Assembly (NCBI GenBank): GCA_041277045.1
Contig: JBGFSY010000002.1
Location: 1-64,000, forward strand
DNA length: 64,000 nt
Source of the DNA: Reddybacter sp041277045
GTDB taxonomy: Bacteria; Pseudomonadota; Gammaproteobacteria; Pseudomonadales; Porticoccaceae
Direction of reading: 5' to 3'
This document shows positions 24,093 through 33,321 of this stretch, in pieces. The stretch's first letter is position 1; each line of letters opens with the position of its first letter. The notes below the pieces were generated by a model that did no database searches, was not told the DNA's origin, and was given only the letters and a program-made list of their open reading frames with translations. The position numbers were made by a program, and so were the translations under genes.

Positions 24093-25936
24093 AGAGCATA
24101 GAGGCAGTTAACGAATTTGTGATTCGCTTTGCTAACGTCAACGGCACCGGTTCGGCCAGTGCCAACGCGATGTTTGCCAAGGCGATTTTTCGCATGGGCA
24201 TACCGGTTAGCCCGAAGAATATCTTTCCCTCCAATATCCAGGGTCTCCCCACCTGGTATGAGGTGCGGGTCAGTGAGAAAAACTATCTCGGGCGCCGTGG
24301 TGGCGTCGATATCGCCGTGGCGATTAATCCCCAGAGCATGGCTCAGGATATGTCTGACCTGAACCCCGGTGGTTTTTTCATCTACGACAACACCAAGGCA
24401 CTCGACCTGCGCTTGCAGCGCGATGATGTCAATCTGATTGGCATACCACTGACCGATATTTGCCGTCGCGAATATACTCAGGCGCGCCAGCGGCAGTTGT
24501 TTAAAAACGTTATTTATATCGGCGCGCTGTCGGCCCTGTTGAGCATTGAATTTTCGGTGCTTAAGGATTTGGTGGGTGCGCAGTTTAAAGGCAAGGACAA
24601 GCTGATTGCCTCAAACATCCACGCCCTGGAATTGGGTTATCAGTACGCCCAGGAAAACTTTTCTTGCCCCTTGAGTATCAGTCTTGAGCGCCGTGATTTA
24701 ATCGGCGACCGGGTGATGCTCGAAGGAAACGATGCCCTGGCCCTCGGTGCTGTCTACGGCGGTGCAACCGTTGTGCCCTGGTACCCCCTGACACCGTCCA
24801 CCTCGGTGATTGAAGGTTTTGAAAAATACGCCAATCGTCTGCGCATCGACCCGGGTACGGGCGATCGTCGCTTCTGTGTCGCCCAGGCGGAAGACGAGCT
24901 GGCCGCTATCGGCATGGTAATTGGTGCCTCGTGGAATGGCGCGCGAGCCTTTACCGCGACCTCCGGCCCGGGCTTGTCGCTAATGGCCGAGTTTCTCGGC
25001 CTGGCCTATTTTGCCGAAGTACCCGCCGTGTTGTTTGATATTCAGCGCGCCGGCCCTTCGACGGGTATGCCAACACGCACCCAGCAGTCCGATATTTTTG
25101 CGGCAGCCTATGCCTCCCACGGTGACAGCAAGCATGTGCTGTTGATTCCGGGTGATCCAAAAGAGTGTTTCGACATGTCGGCCGACAGCTTTGATCTGGC
25201 CGAGCGTTTGCAAACGCCGGTGATCGTGATGAGCGATCTCGACCTCGGCATGAACGATAATCTCTGTGCGCCACTGGAATGGGATGACAACCGCGAGTAC
25301 GACCGGGGCAAGGTGCTGTCGGCAGAAGATCTCGAGAATATGAGCGAGCGCTACGGGCGCTACCTCGATGTCGACAACGATGGCATTTGCTACCGCACGC
25401 TCCCCGGCACCCACCCCGAAAAGGGAGCCTTCTTTACCCGTGGCACCTCGCGGGATAAGTACGCGGTGTACACCGAGTTTGGCGACATCTATGTGGAAAA
25501 TATGGAGCGCCTGAATGCCAAAATGGAAACTGCGAAAAGTTATGTTCCCGGGCCGGTAACGTATATGGCCGATAAAAAGACCCGCGATGGCGTGATCTTT
25601 TACGGTACCAGCACCGATGCCAGTCTCGAGGCGCTGGATCTGCTGGCCGATCAAGGGCTCTACCTCAATGCGATGCGCCTACGTGCTTTCCCCTTCAGTA
25701 AAGACGTCACCGACTTTATTGAAAATCACGATAGAATTTTTGTCATCGAGCAAAATCGAGATGGGCAAATGCGTAAATTAATGATTATCGAATGCGATCT
25801 CAATCCGAAGAAGCTGCTGTCCTATACCCATTATGACGGTATGCCAATGACGGCCATCGGTGTTTCTGCGCACATCAGTGAAGTACTCGGTAAAAATAAT
25901 GTAACCCCCCTGCGTAAGCGCAAGGCTGGAGCTTAA
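24089..25936 (+). CDS. 2-oxoacid:ferredoxin oxidoreductase, fused gamma-alpha subunit (KorA-like)
   Basis: A 615-residue protein. About residues 1-190 form the gamma domain (VNGTGSASANAMFAKAIFRMGIPV, partner CoA-binding region). The rest is the alpha domain (YPLTPSTSVIEGFEKYA, EDELAAIGMVIGASWNGARAFTATSGPGLSLM), with the S-G-P-G-x-S-L-M signature. With the beta subunit it would oxidise a 2-oxoacid, probably 2-oxoglutarate, to acyl-CoA and reduce ferredoxin. The start ATG overlaps the stop of the preceding gene, and the reading frame open upstream of it is ignored. Two bases separate it from the beta subunit. Confidence 0.9.
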   Translation: MKSIEAVNEFVIRFANVNGTGSASANAMFAKAIFRMGIPVSPKNIFPSNIQGLPTWYEVRVSEKNYLGRRGGVDIAVAINPQSMAQDMSDLNPGGFFIYDNTKALDLRLQRDDVNLIGIPLTDICRREYTQARQRQLFKNVIYIGALSALLSIEFSVLKDLVGAQFKGKDKLIASNIHALELGYQYAQENFSCPLSISLERRDLIGDRVMLEGNDALALGAVYGGATVVPWYPLTPSTSVIEGFEKYANRLRIDPGTGDRRFCVAQAEDELAAIGMVIGASWNGARAFTATSGPGLSLMAEFLGLAYFAEVPAVLFDIQRAGPSTGMPTRTQQSDIFAAAYASHGDSKHVLLIPGDPKECFDMSADSFDLAERLQTPVIVMSDLDLGMNDNLCAPLEWDDNREYDRGKVLSAEDLENMSERYGRYLDVDNDGICYRTLPGTHPEKGAFFTRGTSRDKYAVYTEFGDIYVENMERLNAKMETAKSYVPGPVTYMADKKTRDGVIFYGTSTDASLEALDLLADQGLYLNAMRLRAFPFSKDVTDFIENHDRIFVIEQNRDGQMRKLMIIECDLNPKKLLSYTHYDGMPMTAIGVSAHISEVLGKNNVTPLRKRKAGA

Positions 25937-25938
25937 TC

Positions 25939-26988
25939 ATGAGTTATATACGTCCCACGTTCAGACATCCCGATGCCGAGGCTAATGCCAAGGGCTTCAC
26001 TCGGCAGGATTACGAGGGCGCGCTGTCTACCCTCTGTGCCGGTTGTGGTCACGACTCGGTGAGTAGTGCGATTATCCAGTCTTGCTTTGAGTTGGGTGTT
26101 GAACCCCACCGGGTCGCGAAAATTTCCGGTATTGGTTGTTCCTCAAAAACGCCGACCTATTTTCTCGGTAAGTCCCATGGCTTTAACTCCGTACACGGGC
26201 GCATGCCTTCGGTCGCGACCGGTGCTAGCATGGCCAACCGCGACTTGCTTTATGTCGGTGTTTCCGGCGATGGCGACAGTGCGTCAATTGGCCTCGGGCA
26301 GTTTGGCCATATTGCCCGCCGCAACTTGAATATGAGCTACATCGTTGAAAACAACGGTTGCTACGGTTTAACTAAGGGTCAGGATTCAGCCACTACGGAT
26401 ATTGGCTCGCAGAGTAAAAAAGGTGAGCCCAATCCCTACGAACCCATCGACCTCTGTGCTCTGGCGCTGCAGTTGGGTGCGACCTTTGTGGCCCGCAGTT
26501 TCTCCGGCGACAAAGAGCAGCTGGTGCCTTTGATTAAAGCGGCTATGTCCCACAATGGTTTTGCCTTTATCGACGTGATCTCGCCCTGTGTGACCTTTAA
26601 TAACACGGCGGCGTCGAGCAAGGGTTATGAGTTTGTGCGCGACCATATGGAAGCCACCGGCAAGATCGACTTTGTACCCGTGCGCTCAGAAATTACCGCC
26701 AATTATCCAGCGGGCTTTAGTGAAGAAATTACCTTGCACGATGGCTCGGTGATTCATCTGTATAAAGATGGCAAGCTGGATTGCACTGACCGCCGTAGCG
26801 CGATGAATGCTATTGCCGAATATAACGATAAGGGTCAGGTGTTAACGGGGCTACTTTATGTCGATCCGGACAGTCGCGATTTCCACAACATCCAGCAGAC
26901 CGTACAGCAGCCCTTGAACAGCCTGACTGAAATTGATCTGTGCCCGGGCTCTCGCTCCCTTGCTGCTATTAATGCCAGCCTAAGGTAA
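25939..26988 (+). CDS. 2-oxoacid:ferredoxin oxidoreductase, beta subunit (KorB-like, TPP-binding)
   Basis: A 349-residue thiamine-diphosphate subunit. It shows the early LCAGCGHDSVSSAII, ISGIGCSSKTPTYF, the TPP/Mg2+ motif GDGDSASIGLGQFGHIARRN and NNGCYGLTKGQ. VDPDSRDFHNI near the C-terminus is typical of longer beta subunits. Together with the alpha-gamma subunit and the GltD-like flavoprotein it forms a compact operon in an otherwise aerobic gene setting. Preference for 2-oxoglutarate rather than pyruvate is inferred from resemblance only. Confidence 0.92.
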   Translation: MSYIRPTFRHPDAEANAKGFTRQDYEGALSTLCAGCGHDSVSSAIIQSCFELGVEPHRVAKISGIGCSSKTPTYFLGKSHGFNSVHGRMPSVATGASMANRDLLYVGVSGDGDSASIGLGQFGHIARRNLNMSYIVENNGCYGLTKGQDSATTDIGSQSKKGEPNPYEPIDLCALALQLGATFVARSFSGDKEQLVPLIKAAMSHNGFAFIDVISPCVTFNNTAASSKGYEFVRDHMEATGKIDFVPVRSEITANYPAGFSEEITLHDGSVIHLYKDGKLDCTDRRSAMNAIAEYNDKGQVLTGLLYVDPDSRDFHNIQQTVQQPLNSLTEIDLCPGSRSLAAINASLR

Positions 26989-27036
26989 GGCAGGCCTCGC
27001 CATTTCGATAACATTATTTGGACAACAATAAAGCCA

Positions 27037-30000
27037 ATGTCGAAATGGCAATTTTGGGTTGACCGGGGTGGTACTTTTACCGACCTGGTTGCCAGAACCC
27101 CAGCTGGCGAGCTACGCAGTTTAAAACTCCTCTCTGAAAACCCCGAGCGCTACGACGATGCGGTGCTTGAGGGTATCCGCGTTTTGTTGGCGGCTCCCAG
27201 TGTCGCCGCTATTCCCAATGTGCAAATCGAGAGTATCCGTATTGGTACTACGGTGGCGACCAATGCTCTGCTCGAACGCAAGGGTGTGCCAACCCTGTTG
27301 GTGACTACGCGGGGTTTTGCCGATGCCCTGGAAATTGGCTATCAAAATCGTCCCGATTTATTCGCTCTCGATATTCAACTGCCCAAGCCGCTCTATAGTG
27401 ATGTGCTTGAAATTGACGAGCGTCTGGGGGCGGATGGCAGTGTCATCCGGCCATTACAGACGGAAAATTATCTAAGTGAGTTAAAGGGCGCCTATCAGCG
27501 TGGCTTACGTGCTGTGGCAGTGGTCTTTATGCATGGCTATAAAAACCCTACTCACGAATTGGCTATTGGCAAGGTTGCTGAGCAGGCCGGCTTTGAGCAG
27601 GTTTCCCTCAGCCATGAGGTCAGCCCTTTGGTGAAGTTTGTTGGCCGCGGTGACACCGCGGTGGTCGATGCTTATATCTCGCCGGTGCTGGCGAAATACG
27701 TACAGCGCTTGTCGGCAGCATTGCCGGATGTGCCCCTGTTATTTATGCAGTCCAGCGGCGGCTTGACGGATGCGGCGAATTTTCAGGGTCGCAATAGCCT
27801 GCTCTCCGGCCCTGCTGGTGGCGTTGTGGGTGCTGTCAAAACCGCCGCCGAAGTGGACTGCAGAAAAGTGCTGGGTTTTGATATGGGCGGTACGTCCACC
27901 GATGTCTGGCATTACAAGGGGGAGTATCAGCGGGTTTACGAAACACAGCTCGCCGGTGTGCGCCTGCGGGTGCCGATGATGGATATTCACACCGTAGCCG
28001 CTGGGGGTGGCTCACTGTGTTATTTCGACGGCTCGCGCTTTCGCGTTGGGCCGGAATCTGCAGGTGCTGATCCGGGGCCTGCTTGTTATCGGCGCGGTGG
28101 GCCGCTCACAATTACGGATTGTAATCTGGTACTGGGAAGACTCGCTGTCGAGCATTTTCCCGTCGTATTTGGCCCGACGGGCGATGAAAGCCTGAGTGTT
28201 GATGCGGCAAGGGCAAGTTTACTAGCCGAGGCGGATAAAATTTATCAGCAAAGTGGTGAGCAGCTATCGCTTGAAAAGGTTGCTGCGGGTTTTGTCGAGA
28301 TAGCCGTGCAGAGCATGGCGGGCGCGATTAAAACCATTTCGACGCAACGCGGTTATGACGTCAGCCAATATGCGCTGAGCTGTTTTGGTGGCGCGGGTGG
28401 CCAGCATGCCTGTGCCGTGGCCAATGTTTTGGGTGTCGACCGAGTGCTGATTCACCCCCTGGCCGGCGTGTTATCTGCTCTGGGTATGGGTTTGGCTTCG
28501 GTAACATCTCTGGCTGACAGAACGCTGGCGTGGCCAATGGCGTCACTGGACGAGAAGGCCTTGAGTGAGCAGTTCGCAAGTTTGAAGACTGAGGCGCTTG
28601 GGCATCTACCAGAGGGCAGGCCCGGCCAGTTACGCTTGCTGGAGAAAGTTTATATCCGCTATGACGGGGCGGATACTCTGCTGGCCGTGGAGCGAGCAGG
28701 TGGTGCAGCAATGCAGGCGGCATTCGAGCAGGCCCATCGGGAGCGCTTTTCATTTCTGCACAGCGCTAAGGCTTTGGTGATTGAGAGTATCTCCCTCGAA
28801 GCGATAATTGAGCAGCAGCCGCAAGCCCTCAATAAGTCTGAGGCCCAACAGTCGAAAAAAATAGAATACTCAAACGTGAGTGCGCAGGTTTACAGTGGTG
28901 ATCAATATCTCTCTACCCCCATTATAGAGCGTGAATCCCTGCCCTACGGTACGACCTTAAACGGCCCAGTGATGATTGTAGACAGTAACTCGACCACGTT
29001 GGTCGACTCAGGCTGGCAGGCAGAGGTTCTGTCTGGTGGCATGTTGCAATTGAGTAAAGAGCTACAGGCCAATGTGCAACGTAAGGTCTCAACAGAGCGC
29101 AACCCGGTGCAACTGGAAATCTTTAATTACCAGTTTATGGCCATTGCCGAACAAATGGGTGCAGTGCTGGCCAACACCGCCCACTCGGTCAATATCAAAG
29201 AACGCTTCGATTTCTCCTGCGCCCTGTTTGATAGCCGTGCCAATTTGATTGCCAATGCGCCCCACGTGCCCGTGCACTTGGGTTCGATGGGCGAAACGGT
29301 GGCTCGCTTGATCGACAGCCGTGCCGGCAATATTCAACCCGGCGATGTCTATTTGGTTAACTCACCCTATGCCGGTGGCACCCATCTGCCGGATTTAACC
29401 GTGGTTAGCCCGGTGTTTAGTCCGGGTGCTAGTGGCCTGGATAAACAGCCAGACTTTTATGTGGCCACCCGCGCCCATCACGCCGATATCGGCGGTATTA
29501 CGCCCGGTTCAATGCCCGCTGAAAGCCGACATATAGAAGAAGAAGGCGTGCTGATAGAGGACTTTCTGCTGGTACAGGCCGGCCAGTTTAGAGAGGGTGC
29601 AATTCGTGAGCTACTGGCTAGCGGTGGCTATCCGGCGCGCAATATCGATCAAAATATTGCTGACCTGCAGGCCCAGGTGGCCGCGAATACCTATGGCCTT
29701 GCTGAATTGCAAAAGCTGGTGCTCGAATACGGACGGGGTGTCGTCACTGCCTATATGCAGCATATTCAGGACAATGCCGAAGAAGCGGTGCGACGGGTGA
29801 TCGCAACATTGCGCGATGGCTGTTTCGAATACGCGATGGATGATGGGGCGCTCGTTAAAGTGGCTATAGGCATTGATCGACAGAAAGGGCGCATGTGTAT
29901 CGACTTTAGTGGTACTTCTGCCCAATTGCCCGGTAATTTCAATGCTCCCGCTGCGGTGTGTCGGGCTGCCGTGCTCTATGTAATCCGCACATTGGTGGCT

Positions 30001-30663
30001 GAGCCCATCCCCCTCAATGCAGGTTGCCTGCGCCCGGTTGAGATTGTTATTCCAGAGGGCAGCATGCTCAGTCCGTGTTATCCGGCGGCGGTGGTGGCGG
30101 GCAATGTTGAAACATCACAGTACGTGGCTGATGCGCTCTATGGTGCGCTGGGGGTGCTTGCAGGCTCTCAGGGTACTATGAATAACTTGACCTTCGGCAA
30201 CGATAATTACCAGTACTACGAAACGATTTGTGGTGGTACTGGGGCTGGCGATGGCTTTGCCGGTGCCAGTGCGGTACAGGTGCATATGACAAACTCACGT
30301 TTGACCGATGCGGAGATACTAGAGCTTCGCTTTCCAGTGATACTGGAAGAATTCTCTATTCGCCGTGGCAGTGGCGGTGAGGGTCGCTACCCCGGTGGCG
30401 ATGGCGTAGTGCGAAGGCTGCGTTTCCTCGAATCCATGAGCGTAAGTATTTTAAGTGGCCACCGGCGTGTGCCAGCTTTCGGTCTGGCTGGAGGAGGTGA
30501 AGGTATGACGGGTGAAAACAGTGTTGCAAAAAGGAACACTCCGGTATTGGGGCTACCTTCTACTATTAGTCTCAGTGTTGAAGGTGGTGATGTCTTGACT
30601 CTGCGTACCCCGGGTGGGGGTGGCTTTGGTCAGGGTCTATCTACGACCAACACCCTAAAATAA
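27037..30663 (+). CDS. 5-oxoprolinase / hydantoinase, fused A and B halves
   Basis: A 1208-residue cytoplasmic enzyme. The first half (HyuA-like) opens WQFWVDRGGTFTDLVAR and has GGTSTDVWHY and SGPAGGVVGAVKTA, the ATP-binding actin-like fold. The second half (HyuB-like, from about 690) has YQFMAIAEQMGAVLANTAHSVNIKERFDFSC and HHADIGGITPGSMPA. The fused length and the opening motif match ATP-dependent 5-oxoprolinase, which opens 5-oxo-L-proline to glutamate; a hydantoinase role is the alternative. It starts 48 bp after the KorB-like gene and may be cotranscribed. Confidence 0.9.
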   Translation: MSKWQFWVDRGGTFTDLVARTPAGELRSLKLLSENPERYDDAVLEGIRVLLAAPSVAAIPNVQIESIRIGTTVATNALLERKGVPTLLVTTRGFADALEIGYQNRPDLFALDIQLPKPLYSDVLEIDERLGADGSVIRPLQTENYLSELKGAYQRGLRAVAVVFMHGYKNPTHELAIGKVAEQAGFEQVSLSHEVSPLVKFVGRGDTAVVDAYISPVLAKYVQRLSAALPDVPLLFMQSSGGLTDAANFQGRNSLLSGPAGGVVGAVKTAAEVDCRKVLGFDMGGTSTDVWHYKGEYQRVYETQLAGVRLRVPMMDIHTVAAGGGSLCYFDGSRFRVGPESAGADPGPACYRRGGPLTITDCNLVLGRLAVEHFPVVFGPTGDESLSVDAARASLLAEADKIYQQSGEQLSLEKVAAGFVEIAVQSMAGAIKTISTQRGYDVSQYALSCFGGAGGQHACAVANVLGVDRVLIHPLAGVLSALGMGLASVTSLADRTLAWPMASLDEKALSEQFASLKTEALGHLPEGRPGQLRLLEKVYIRYDGADTLLAVERAGGAAMQAAFEQAHRERFSFLHSAKALVIESISLEAIIEQQPQALNKSEAQQSKKIEYSNVSAQVYSGDQYLSTPIIERESLPYGTTLNGPVMIVDSNSTTLVDSGWQAEVLSGGMLQLSKELQANVQRKVSTERNPVQLEIFNYQFMAIAEQMGAVLANTAHSVNIKERFDFSCALFDSRANLIANAPHVPVHLGSMGETVARLIDSRAGNIQPGDVYLVNSPYAGGTHLPDLTVVSPVFSPGASGLDKQPDFYVATRAHHADIGGITPGSMPAESRHIEEEGVLIEDFLLVQAGQFREGAIRELLASGGYPARNIDQNIADLQAQVAANTYGLAELQKLVLEYGRGVVTAYMQHIQDNAEEAVRRVIATLRDGCFEYAMDDGALVKVAIGIDRQKGRMCIDFSGTSAQLPGNFNAPAAVCRAAVLYVIRTLVAEPIPLNAGCLRPVEIVIPEGSMLSPCYPAAVVAGNVETSQYVADALYGALGVLAGSQGTMNNLTFGNDNYQYYETICGGTGAGDGFAGASAVQVHMTNSRLTDAEILELRFPVILEEFSIRRGSGGEGRYPGGDGVVRRLRFLESMSVSILSGHRRVPAFGLAGGGEGMTGENSVAKRNTPVLGLPSTISLSVEGGDVLTLRTPGGGGFGQGLSTTNTLK

Positions 30664-30810
30664 AAGAGTATTACGCTGATAAGTGACACGGTTGGTTTCT
30701 TAGCAGTATCGCTGATCGACATGGGTATTATGCTGAGCTTCATGTTGGTGATTAATAGGTTGGCGGCAATGGTCGTAATGCCTGCTTTGGTGAAAGGCGG
30801 TGACTCTTAA
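30664..30810 (+). pseudogene. Remnant of an RND/MMPL transporter C-terminus
   Basis: Directly after the oxoprolinase stop, the same frame stays open for 48 codons with SITLISDTVGFLAVSLI, then DMGIMLSFMLVINRLAAMVVMPALVKG. The order (T-L-I-x-x-x-G-F-L), DMG-I-L-L-x-F-M and a final x-x-x-L-P-A-L is the closing pair of membrane helices of MMPL/RND-superfamily proteins. No start-proximal part exists, and the terminator at 30841-30866 follows closely. I read it as a leftover tail of a deleted transporter gene; the match is by eye only. Confidence 0.55.
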
Positions 30811-30840
30811 AGCCATTAGTCATTAGGTGTGAGTGAAAAG

Positions 30841-30866
30841 GCCCGCTAAATTCGCGGGCTTTTTTG
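30841..30866 (+). terminator. Rho-independent terminator
   Basis: The stem GCCCGC (30841-30846) / GCGGGC (30854-30859), extended by flanking A/T pairs, is followed by TTTTTT. It ends the oxoprolinase transcript. The stretch from here to the tRNA (30867-31027) shows nothing else that I recognise. Confidence 0.85.
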
Positions 30867-31027
30867 TGAACGCTGATTTGTGCCGTGTTTATTGTGTTTC
30901 GATCGTGGGCTGTTCTTTTAGTGTTAGGAGAAATAGGGGCAATGAATACATTCTCAAACTATCTTCAATGAAGGGCGTTAAGAATAGAAGTGCCGCTTGA
31001 GATAGCGGTAGATGGTGTAGCAGAAGA

Positions 31028-31104
31028 TGGTGCCCCCGGAGAGATTCGAACTCCCGACCAATCGGTTCGAAGCCGATTACTCTATCCAGCTGAGCTACGG
31101 AGGC
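31028..31104 (-). tRNA. tRNA-Arg, anticodon TCG
   Basis: The reverse strand folds as a 77-base tRNA with encoded CCA. The acceptor GCCTCCG pairs with CGGGGGC (one G-U). The D arm starts TAGCTCAGCTGGATAGAG. The anticodon stem ATCGG/CCGAT encloses CTTCGAA, giving anticodon TCG for CGA codons. The T arm is GGGAGTTCGAATCTCTCC, with the usual TTCGAAT loop. No tRNA neighbours are present. Confidence 0.97.
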
Positions 31105-31264
31105 GTCGGTGGATCTAGATTCCGCCACGTTGGCGGGCCGCTATTGTGCCAGCTTTGGCAGGTAAAAATCTATCGGATTTTCTGTGCTGGTGAGAAAAGC
31201 TTTAAGGCCTTCTGGGAAAAGGCCTATTGTGAGGTTGGATTGTCTAGTGACTGCTTTCGTTTGC

Positions 31265-32056
31265 TTATTTTCCCTGCCACTTGGGCTTGCGTTTTTCGGC
31301 AAAGGCAGCGGGTCCCTCTTCAAAATCGGCGCTGCTCATCAGTGCTTTCACCGAGGGCAGCGAGTACGAGTCTTTGATAGCACTTTTAAGGTCGAGCTGA
31401 TCGAGCCCCTGCATAACGGCATTTTTACTGGTGCGGATAGACACCGGCGAACACTGCAACATCATCTCAGCCCAGCGTCGCGCTTCGGCCATTAACTCTG
31501 CCTGCGGCACCACGGCATTGACATAGCCCAGAGACATGCCCTCTGTGGCGCTGACATGGCGGCCGGTGAGTATCATACCCATCGCAAGCTTGAGGCCAAT
31601 TTGGCGGGGCAGGCGTTGCAGGCCGCCAGCCAGTGCAGCGAGGCCGACTCGCGGCTCGGGTAGGGCAAATTTGGCGTTGTCAGCGGCGATAATCAAATCA
31701 CAGGCCAAGGCGATTTCAAAACCGCCACCCATGGCGACGCCATTGACGGCGGCGATAATCGGTTTGTCGCAATCGAAGCGCGAGGTCAATCCGGCAAAGC
31801 CGGTCTCAGGTGTGCCCCGCTTGCTGCCGCTGGCATGGTATTTCAGGTCATTGCCGGCGCTGAAGGCACGCTCACCGGCGCCGGTGAGAATCGCCACCCA
31901 TTGCTCGGGGTCCTCGGCAAAGGCGTTAAAGACCTGCTCAAGCTCAAAGTTGGCGGGCGGGTGCAGAGAGTTCATCACCTCTGGGCGATTGATGGTCACG
32001 GTAAGTACGTGGCCCTCAAGTTCGGCGCGGCAAAACTCCAGGTTGTCGTAATTCAT
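31265..32056 (-). CDS. Enoyl-CoA hydratase/isomerase (crotonase family)
   Basis: A 263-residue crotonase-fold enzyme. Family features: VTINRPEVMNSL, GERAFSAGNDLK, AAVNGVAMGGGFEIALACDLIIAA and LPEPRVGLAALAGGLQRL. The first catalytic glutamate is present in the E-P-R-V-G-L segment; the other site is variable, so hydratase versus isomerase cannot be decided. The ATG at 32056 is preferred over 32101 because AGGACAG lies just upstream and the intervening 15 residues are Asn-rich and low-complexity. It is followed downstream by the tRNA. Confidence 0.9.
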   Translation of the reverse strand: MNYDNLEFCRAELEGHVLTVTINRPEVMNSLHPPANFELEQVFNAFAEDPEQWVAILTGAGERAFSAGNDLKYHASGSKRGTPETGFAGLTSRFDCDKPIIAAVNGVAMGGGFEIALACDLIIAADNAKFALPEPRVGLAALAGGLQRLPRQIGLKLAMGMILTGRHVSATEGMSLGYVNAVVPQAELMAEARRWAEMMLQCSPVSIRTSKNAVMQGLDQLDLKSAIKDSYSLPSVKALMSSADFEEGPAAFAEKRKPKWQGK

Positions 32057-32159
32057 AACTGGCTGTCCTAAGGATTTATTATTGTTGTTGTAATTCTTCA
32101 AAGTGTCTGCGTAAAGGCCTGTGCAAGGGGATACTGAGAAGTACAGGCCTTTACTGGGC

Positions 32160-33203
32160 TTAACTGGGGGCGGGTGTGGAGCGGTAGTGGTATTCGATGA
32201 CGCCGTTATTCATCTGCTCAACCAAGTGGCCGTTATCTTCGAGAATGTCGCAGTGGCCGATAATTTCCGACATCACGGGGACAATTTGCGACTCCCAGGC
32301 CTTTGGGAAAAGTTCTTTGCCAACGGCCATGGGTGTCATCGGGCCGCCCGCTTCGAGAATGCGGCTGATCTTTAGCAGGCGTCGATCGGTCGACAGGCCA
32401 TAAGACTTAATCAACTCTAAGTGGTCGGTAATGGGGGCGCCATGGGAGGGATAGGTGACGCGAGCCGGGTAGGGCGACACCTTGTCCAGTGAATCCTGAT
32501 ATTCGCTCAGTGCCCGGGGTCGTACATCACCTTTATTGCGCGGCATTTGAGTCAAGCAAACCGGGGTGATATCGGGTAGCAAGTGGTCGCCGGAAAAGAA
32601 CAGCTTTAGGTCTTCCTGCCAGTAAACCACCTCGTCGGGACAGTGGCCCGGGGTGTGTATGGTTTTCAGGTCGAAGCCGGGGATGGCGACAATTTCGTCA
32701 TCCTTTAAGAGGTGATCGGGTTCCATGGGGTGATACAGATCGGCGATTTTTGCCCGGCGCGAAATGGCTTTGTCGGCCAGCGCTCTATCGACACCCCACA
32801 GTGCGTAGTAGTAGAGCTCTAACTCTTTACGCTCGGGGGGGGGGCGCATGCGCTCATTGGTCAGCCAGAGGTTTTCGTGGGCCCAGAGCTGGCAATTGGA
32901 TAGTTCGTGAATGCGTTGGGCCTGGCCGTAGTGGTCGGTATGGCCGTGGGTGAGGAGGATTCTATCAATGTCCTCGACCCGCAAATCGAGCTCGGTGAGG
33001 CCGTCATTCAGGGCCTGCCAGGCTTCATCGGAACAAATGCCGGTATCGATGAGGATTAATTCATCGCCGGCCTGCTCGGGGAAAATCAAATAACTGTTGA
33101 TATCGCCAAGCCCGGGATAACCGGTGGGTGTGGGTATGCGACCAATTCTGCTGGAACTTTCTGTTTTGCTAAAGCGTTTAACGCCAACTACTTCTTTGCT
33201 CAT
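32160..33203 (-). CDS. MBL-fold metallo-hydrolase
   Basis: A 347-residue metallo-beta-lactamase-fold protein, glyoxalase II / thioesterase branch. The metal motif is LLTHGHTDHYGQA (about 84-96), the second histidine HTPGHCPDEVVYW and the aspartate FSGDHLLP. A C-terminal helical domain follows, as in the 'lactamase-B-2' proteins with a winged-helix tail. In a cluster with CoA enzymes it could be an acyl-CoA thioesterase or lactonase. Cytoplasmic; no signal peptide. Confidence 0.85.
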   Translation of the reverse strand: MSKEVVGVKRFSKTESSSRIGRIPTPTGYPGLGDINSYLIFPEQAGDELILIDTGICSDEAWQALNDGLTELDLRVEDIDRILLTHGHTDHYGQAQRIHELSNCQLWAHENLWLTNERMRPPPERKELELYYYALWGVDRALADKAISRRAKIADLYHPMEPDHLLKDDEIVAIPGFDLKTIHTPGHCPDEVVYWQEDLKLFFSGDHLLPDITPVCLTQMPRNKGDVRPRALSEYQDSLDKVSPYPARVTYPSHGAPITDHLELIKSYGLSTDRRLLKISRILEAGGPMTPMAVGKELFPKAWESQIVPVMSEIIGHCDILEDNGHLVEQMNNGVIEYHYRSTPAPS

Positions 33204-33321
33204 CGTTTGTTTTAGCGGCTTACAGGGCCGCTACCCATAATTGTCAGCCCATAATCATGACCAAAAGTGACGCAAATGGGAAGCAATACAAGGTTCTAGC
33301 AGAGCTCGCAGGGATTGGTTC

